Source of the DNA: Hydrogenophaga sp.
GTDB taxonomy: Bacteria; Pseudomonadota; Gammaproteobacteria; Burkholderiales; Burkholderiaceae_C
Direction: 5' to 3'
Length of the DNA: 64,000 nucleotides
NCBI GenBank assembly: GCA_016790705.1
Contig: JAEUOT010000068.1
Location: 59,534 to 123,533, forward strand
Under the pieces are notes generated by a model that searched no databases, was not told the origin of the DNA, and was given only the letters and a program-made list of their open reading frames with translations. Within the stretch, counting starts at the first letter, position 1, and every line of letters begins with the position of its first letter. Positions 58,959-64,000 of the stretch are shown here, in pieces. A program made the translations under genes and the position numbers.

Positions 58959-59312
58959 TCAGTGCGGGTTCTCGAAAAACACGGCGTTGGTGTAGTCCGA
59001 GATCTCGAAATACACCTTCTTTTCGCCGGGATCGATGGCCATGTTGAGGTTCTCGTCCAGCACGCCGTAACCATAGCGGTAGGCGCGTGGCTTGCCGTCG
59101 TCGGTCCCCATGGCCGTGCTCATCTTGTCGATGGCGAGAAAGCGGCGGGCCACCTTGTCGCCCGCATAGACCTCCAGCACGCCGTTGGTGCCGGTCCAGT
59201 TCTGGATGTCGCGGCTGATCTTGTTCTGCTGTTCCTGCGTGCAGGCCGACAGCACGCCCGTTGCCAGGATCAGGGCCACCACCGCCGCGCAGCGGTTGTT
59301 CTTGTCAGACAT
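58959..59312 (-). CDS. Small lipoprotein of unknown function
   Basis: This 117-residue protein has a signal peptide VVALILATGVLSAC with lipobox LSAC (Cys24), so the mature protein is lipid-anchored. The rest is a small beta-rich domain (LEVYAGDKVARRFLAIDKM, AYRYGYGVLDENLNM). The gene lies 53 bases upstream of the Yip1 gene and may be co-expressed with it. Confidence 0.85.
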   Translation of the reverse strand: MSDKNNRCAAVVALILATGVLSACTQEQQNKISRDIQNWTGTNGVLEVYAGDKVARRFLAIDKMSTAMGTDDGKPRAYRYGYGVLDENLNMAIDPGEKKVYFEISDYTNAVFFENPH

Positions 59313-59378
59313 TCACTCCTCCATCGTTGATGAAGGAGATTGTGCCCCGCGTTTGTGAAAACCGACAGCGCCTGTCGC

Positions 59379-60122
59379 TCAGCCGCGCTGGCGCAAGGCT
59401 TCGTACAGGCAGACGCCGCTGGCCACGGAGACGTTCAGGCTCTCGACACCGCCCTTCATGGGGATGCCCACCAGTTCGTCGCAGGTCTTGCGGGTGAGCT
59501 GGCGCATGCCGTCGCCTTCGGCCCCCAGCACCAGGGCCACCGGCCCCTTGAGATCCACCTGGTACAGCGTCTTGGGCGCGTCATCGCTGGTGCCGATGAC
59601 CCAGATGTTGCGTTCCTTGAGCTCGTTGAGGGTGCGCGCCAGGTTGGTGACCATGAAATACGGCACCGTCTCGGCCGCACCGCTGGCCACTTTGGCGACG
59701 GTGGCGTTGATGCCCACCGCGTGGTCCTTGGGCGCGATCACCGCGTGGGCGCCGGCACCATCGGCCACCCGCAGGCAGGCACCAAGGTTGTGCGGGTCGG
59801 TCACACCGTCGAGCACCAGCAGCAGCGGCGCAATGCCGTCGGCCTCCAGTTGCTCCAGCAGCCCGTCCAGCGAGTGCGCCTGCGCCAGCGGATTCACCCG
59901 CGCCGCCACACCCTGGTGGCCGTGGCTGCCGGCGAGCTTGGCGATGCGCAGGCCGTCCGCCTCGATCAGGCGGACGCCGGCTTCCTTTGCGCGCTCGACA
60001 AACTGCCGCATGCGCTGGTCGCGCCGGGTCGGCTCGACATAGATCTCGATGATGGATTGCGGCGCGGTCTTCAGGCGCACACCGACGGCGTGAAAGCCGA
60101 ACAGGACTTTGGGGGAGGACAT
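59379..60122 (-). CDS. rlmB: 23S rRNA (guanosine(2251)-2'-O)-methyltransferase RlmB
   Basis: This 247-residue SpoU-type methyltransferase has all three SPOUT motifs: [18 protein letters not shown] (motif 1), [12 protein letters not shown] (motif 2) and [14 protein letters not shown] (motif 3), and an N-terminal substrate-binding domain starting [14 protein letters not shown]. It methylates G2251 of 23S rRNA. It lies 37 bases after the ABC ATPase gene. Confidence 0.95.
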   Translation of the reverse strand: MSSPKVLFGFHAVGVRLKTAPQSIIEIYVEPTRRDQRMRQFVERAKEAGVRLIEADGLRIAKLAGSHGHQGVAARVNPLAQAHSLDGLLEQLEADGIAPLLLVLDGVTDPHNLGACLRVADGAGAHAVIAPKDHAVGINATVAKVASGAAETVPYFMVTNLARTLNELKERNIWVIGTSDDAPKTLYQVDLKGPVALVLGAEGDGMRQLTRKTCDELVGIPMKGGVESLNVSVASGVCLYEALRQRG

Positions 60123-60159
60123 GCCCCGATTATCGGGCCCCGAGGCGTCGGCCCGGCGC

Positions 60160-60849
<690 letters not shown>

Positions 60850-60875
60850 CGATTCCGCCCCGAAAGGCCCGTCTG

Positions 60876-61523
60876 TTGAAACGCCGTCACTTTACCGCCC
60901 TGCCCTTCGCGCTCCTGTCTGCGGGGGTTTTCGACCACGCGCTGGCCCAATCGGACCCCACGGCCAAGGTCCTGGTGATCGGCGACTCCATCAGCGCCGA
61001 ATACGGCCTCAGGCGCGGCAGTGGCTGGATTCAGTTGTTGCAGCAGCGCTTCGAAAAGGAAGGTCGCCCGGTGCGCATGATCAATGCGGGCATCAGCGGA
61101 GACACCACCGCCGGCGGACGCTCGCGCCTGCCGGCGCTGCTCAAGCTGCACCAGCCGCAGGTGGTGGTGATCGAACTGGGGGCCAACGACGCCTTGCGCG
61201 GCCTGCCGCTGAGCATGACGCGGGACAACCTGACGGCGATGACCAAGGCATCGAAAGCGGCGGGCGCCAAGGTGCTGCTGATCGGCATGCAGGTGCCGCC
61301 CAACTACGGCCCGCAGTACACACGCGACTTCCAGGCGCTGTTCCGGCAGGTGGCCGACACCGAAAAGACCGCCCTGGTCCCGTTCCTGCTCAAGGGCGTC
61401 GCCGACCTGCCGGATCCGACCCTGCTGTTCCAGGAGGACCGCATCCACCCCAACGAGACGGCACAGCCGACGCTGGCCAACAACGTCTGGCCCGTGCTGC
61501 TGACCCTGCTGCCAAAACGATAA
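60876..61523 (+). CDS. tesA: TesA-like periplasmic GDSL lysophospholipase/thioesterase
   Basis: This 215-residue enzyme has a signal peptide (RRHFTALPFALLSAGVFDHALAQ), the GDS(L) motif with catalytic Ser38 (IGDSISAEYG), GANDALRG and DRIHPNETAQ with the Asp and His. The start is not certain: TTG 60876, eight bases after GAAAGG, is preferred; CTG 60873 or TTG 60837 are other choices. It is divergent from the ybbA-like gene. Confidence 0.9.
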   Translation: MKRRHFTALPFALLSAGVFDHALAQSDPTAKVLVIGDSISAEYGLRRGSGWIQLLQQRFEKEGRPVRMINAGISGDTTAGGRSRLPALLKLHQPQVVVIELGANDALRGLPLSMTRDNLTAMTKASKAAGAKVLLIGMQVPPNYGPQYTRDFQALFRQVADTEKTALVPFLLKGVADLPDPTLLFQEDRIHPNETAQPTLANNVWPVLLTLLPKR

Positions 61524-61530
61524 TCGGGTC

Positions 61531-62601
61531 ATGCCCGTCCACACCCTGTCCGCCACCGAGGCCCTGAAGCGCCTCGGCGAATTCCACACCGTCATCGACG
61601 CCCGCACAGAAGACGAACATGCGCTGGACCATGTGCCCGGTGCGATCAACTGGCCGACGCTGAACAACGCCGAGCGCATCACGATCGGCACCATGTACAA
61701 GCAGGTCAACGCCTTCGAGGCCAAGAAGCGTGGTGCGGCCATCGCCGCCCGCAACATCGCGGCCCACATCGAACGCGAGGTGCTGGACAAGGCCAGGGAC
61801 TGGCGCCCGCTGGTCTATTGCTGGCGCGGCGGCAACCGCAGCGGCGCACTCGCCACCATCCTGGGTGCCATCGGTTTTCAAGTCACCCTGATCGAAGGCG
61901 GCTACAAGGCCTGGCGCGCGGCGCTGGTCGACGACCTTGACCACCAGGCAAGGCGGCTGCACTACCAGGTGATCTGCGGACCGACCGGCAGCGGCAAGAC
62001 ACGGCTGCTGCAGGCGCTGGCGGCCGAAGGCGCACAGGTGCTCGACCTGGAGGACCTGGCGAAACACCGCAGCTCCGTGCTCGGGCATCTGCCAGGCATC
62101 GAGCAACCGAGCCAGAAGCGTTTTGACAGCCTGATCTGGGATGCCCTGCGGGGCTTCGATCCCGGCCGGCCCGTGTTCGTCGAGAGCGAGAGCAAGAAGG
62201 TCGGCAACCTGCGTGTGCCCGAGGCGCTGATCGACGCGATGCGCGCCAGCCCCTGCATCGACCTGCAGCTCGCCGACGAGGAACGCGTCGAGCTGCTGAT
62301 GGAGGACTACGCGCACTTCGTGCAGGACCAGGCGTTCTTCTGCCAGCGACTGGAGGCCCTGACAGAACTGCGGGGGAAAGCGGTGGTCCAGGGCTGGATC
62401 GAGCAGGTCCGGGACGGGCAGATCCGGGATGTGGTGCTGGAGTTGCTGACCCAGCACTACGACCCGACGTATGCGGCGTCGATTCGAAAGAACTTTGCAC
62501 GCTACGGTGAGGCCAGGGCGTGCAGGCTCGGCAGCCGACGCGCCGACGCCATGTCGGTCGCGGCCAGGACGCTGCTCTCGGAGCCTGCGCTGGTGAGTTA
62601 G
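61531..62601 (+). CDS. mnmH: tRNA 2-selenouridine synthase
   Basis: This 356-residue protein has an N-terminal rhodanese domain with the active Cys97 in YCWRGGNRSG and a P-loop GPTGSGKT at 150-157, the two-domain layout of MnmH/SelU. It replaces sulfur with selenium (via geranyl-thio intermediates) in wobble 2-thiouridine. It starts seven bases after tesA and overlaps the convergent glycosyltransferase gene by four bases. No selD lies in the window. Confidence 0.95.
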   Translation: MPVHTLSATEALKRLGEFHTVIDARTEDEHALDHVPGAINWPTLNNAERITIGTMYKQVNAFEAKKRGAAIAARNIAAHIEREVLDKARDWRPLVYCWRGGNRSGALATILGAIGFQVTLIEGGYKAWRAALVDDLDHQARRLHYQVICGPTGSGKTRLLQALAAEGAQVLDLEDLAKHRSSVLGHLPGIEQPSQKRFDSLIWDALRGFDPGRPVFVESESKKVGNLRVPEALIDAMRASPCIDLQLADEERVELLMEDYAHFVQDQAFFCQRLEALTELRGKAVVQGWIEQVRDGQIRDVVLELLTQHYDPTYAASIRKNFARYGEARACRLGSRRADAMSVAARTLLSEPALVS

Positions 62602-63791
62602 CGCGCAGGGATCAAGGACTCGAGCCGGGTGGCCATGGCGTGCAGGCGCTGCGCGTCGGAGACCTGGCCGTGCCGGGTCGCGAACGCCTGTGCACCCGCA
62701 GTCAGTGAACTGTCGCTCAGTGCGCCCTGCAGCAGCGCCGGCAGTGCCACCGAGCCCGCATCGAGGTCCACCACCACGCCGGCCCCCATTTCCTGCACAC
62801 GCAGCCCCTGGAGAAACGGCTCCAACTGGTTGGGGAGCAGCACCAGGGGTGTGCCCGCCAGCAGGAAGACCAACGCAGAGTTGCCCCCGCCGCCCCACAT
62901 CACGCCGAGATCGGCCTCCCGGGCCGCCTGCTGGAGATGCACGGGAGCGGATGCAATGGTCACATGGGGTCGCTGCCACCGTTCACGCTCGGCCGGCGAT
63001 AGGCCCGGCGCCACCACCAGCACCCCCGCCTCCAACCCGCCCAAAGCCTCCAGCACAGCGGCATAGTGCTTCCCGGACGCTCGCACATAAGCGAACACCC
63101 GGGGCCCGTGCGCCGACGGCCACACCGGCGCCTCGCCTGCCGCTGCGGTTGCAGCCCCCCAATACCGGGCGGGACCTCGATGACCGTAATGATCCAGCTC
63201 GGGGAATGTCATCAGTGCGGGTTCCGCGATATCGAACAGATCAGCCAGCCGGCTCAGGGGCGCGCAGCGAAACGCGCCCAGGACCGCGTTGATGGATGCC
63301 AGCGCACCCGCATCGTTGGCCAGCAGCACCTCTGATGGCACCGATTGCCACGACCGGAACTGCGGTGTGGGGTGTGCGGGAGGAGGAACGGTAAACCCAT
63401 TGCCATGGTTCATCACGGGAATGCCAAGCGTCCTGGCCGCCAGGATGGCGGTGGGCGCGTGATCGACCACCACGACATCGGCCTGAGACAGCCGCATCAG
63501 AGATCGCCAGGCCTCCACCAGACCCAGCAAGGTCTGGGCATTTCCGTAGCCGTGGTGCAAAAGAATGGACGCGTAGTTCTCGGGCGTGTGCCCCGGCATG
63601 TGGTCGTGGGTCGTCGGCGCCTGCATCCAGGAGAAGCCGTGAGGACCGAGCACAGCCGCAGCCTCGTGCGTCTTTGCCAGCACCCAATGAACGCTGTGGC
63701 CCCGCTCGCGCAGCAACCGCGCCAGCGGCAGGAACGCCCCCATGTGCCCCAGGTTCGCCCCCAACTCCCAAGCGTAGAAGACGTTACTCAT
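62598..63791 (-). CDS. GT1-type glycosyltransferase (UGT/MGT-like)
   Basis: This 397-residue protein begins VFYAWELGANLGHMGAFLPLARLL, the acceptor-binding part of GT1 proteins with catalytic His in GHMG, and has a C-terminal donor site with WGGGGNSALVFLLAGTPLVLLPNQLEP. Nucleotide-sugar transfer to a small hydrophobic acceptor is likely. The start at 63791 lies 35 bases beyond the stop of a partial outer-membrane protein. Confidence 0.88.
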   Translation of the reverse strand: MSNVFYAWELGANLGHMGAFLPLARLLRERGHSVHWVLAKTHEAAAVLGPHGFSWMQAPTTHDHMPGHTPENYASILLHHGYGNAQTLLGLVEAWRSLMRLSQADVVVVDHAPTAILAARTLGIPVMNHGNGFTVPPPAHPTPQFRSWQSVPSEVLLANDAGALASINAVLGAFRCAPLSRLADLFDIAEPALMTFPELDHYGHRGPARYWGAATAAAGEAPVWPSAHGPRVFAYVRASGKHYAAVLEALGGLEAGVLVVAPGLSPAERERWQRPHVTIASAPVHLQQAAREADLGVMWGGGGNSALVFLLAGTPLVLLPNQLEPFLQGLRVQEMGAGVVVDLDAGSVALPALLQGALSDSSLTAGAQAFATRHGQVSDAQRLHAMATRLESLIPAR

Positions 63792-63826
63792 TCAACACAT
63801 ATTGCCACGTCTTCCCACGCCCAGAC

Positions 63827-64000
63827 TCAGAACCGCCATCCCGCCTGGAGCCACGCCCTCATCTTCTTGTCCGGCTCGGCCTTGCCCTCCTGCGAGCCGC
63901 GCCAGGCCAGCGTCAGGCTCCAGTCGAGGTCGCCCCATCCGCCCTGCAGACCCAGCCCGGTGCCGCTGCGCTTGGCCGTGTTGGGTGCGTCCTGGTACGG
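63827..64000 (-). CDS. C-terminus of an outer-membrane beta-barrel protein (ShlB/FhaC-like), 5' part beyond window
   Basis: 57 residues are visible, ending in WLQAGWRF and TGA. Alternating hydrophobic residues (GLGLQGGWGDLDWSLTLAW) form amphipathic strands, and the terminal Phe after an aromatic pattern is the beta-signal for BAM-dependent assembly. The end resembles ShlB/FhaC transporters of two-partner secretion, but other barrels are possible because only the last two or three strands are seen. Confidence 0.6.
   Translation of the reverse strand, partial: PYQDAPNTAKRSGTGLGLQGGWGDLDWSLTLAWRGSQEGKAEPDKKMRAWLQAGWRF

Overview
The window is high-GC bacterial chromosome. The gene set points to a betaproteobacterium of the order Burkholderiales, most likely Comamonadaceae: a lexA with betaproteobacterial architecture, a FimV-like protein, pobA with an IclR regulator, a LivKHMGF-type transporter, many acyl-CoA and aromatic catabolism genes, ExeA/GspB, and junction repeats of a type I associate with that family. 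The assignment rests on gene content only; no rRNA is present.

Bases 1 to about 8,800 are an accessory region with mostly unrecognised genes. It holds the visible part of a CoiA-like putative nuclease, a two-gene module with an ADP-ribosyltransferase-like protein and a small acidic partner, a LexA/UmuD-type S24 autoprotease behind a repeat-rich operator, a DUF6471 gene, a tight operon of two unknown genes plus an IS1595-family transposase, a YfcF-type glutathione transferase that seems to have lost its C-terminus, a fragment of a second transposase tail, a nucleotidyltransferase/partner pair resembling a toxin-antitoxin module, and a three-gene operon of related coiled-coil proteins, two of them winged-helix-like paralogues.

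Bases 8,870 to 14,300 return to core genes: L-asparaginase divergent from lexA with two SOS boxes between, a conserved small protein, a D-2-hydroxyacid dehydrogenase and a FimV-like membrane protein. From 14,379 to 19,960 comes acyl-CoA metabolism (PaaH-type 3-hydroxyacyl-CoA dehydrogenase, enoyl-CoA hydratase, Crp-family regulator, ACAD10-like phosphotransferase and acyl-CoA dehydrogenase). tRNA-Pro(UGG) and tRNA-Arg(UCU) follow, then a five-gene branched-chain amino acid-type ABC transporter operon (20,456 to 25,086).

Bases 25,134 to 40,593 mix catabolic and housekeeping genes: IclR/pobA for 4-hydroxybenzoate, a CaiB/BaiF protein, a class II amidotransferase, an Asp/Glu racemase divergent from an Lrp regulator, a zeta-like toxin with ParD-like antitoxin, bacteriohemerythrin, a TraB/GumN protein, a YgiQ radical SAM protein, a GyrI-like protein, and an FAD monooxygenase/DUF2783 pair with a LuxR-type regulator and a divergent crotonase. 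Bases 40,727 to 49,655 are an envelope block: bactofilin, ExeA, GspB, a second ExeA-like protein without a P-loop, then UDP-glucuronate decarboxylase, glycosyltransferase 2, GtrA, a membrane protein, an ABC-like ATPase with an altered Walker B and a YgjP-type metallopeptidase, most of them overlapping by 4 bases.

Bases 49,669 to 55,171 form a fatty acid beta-oxidation locus (LCAD-like dehydrogenase divergent from thiolase, FadB-like protein and SDR) with a palindromic operator candidate. The rest holds a GNAT protein, a degenerate transglutaminase-like protein, a two-subunit ChrA, a Yip1-domain protein and a lipoprotein, rlmB, a LolD/YbbA-like ATPase divergent from tesA, mnmH, a GT1 glycosyltransferase, and the C-terminal end of an outer-membrane barrel protein cut by the window edge.
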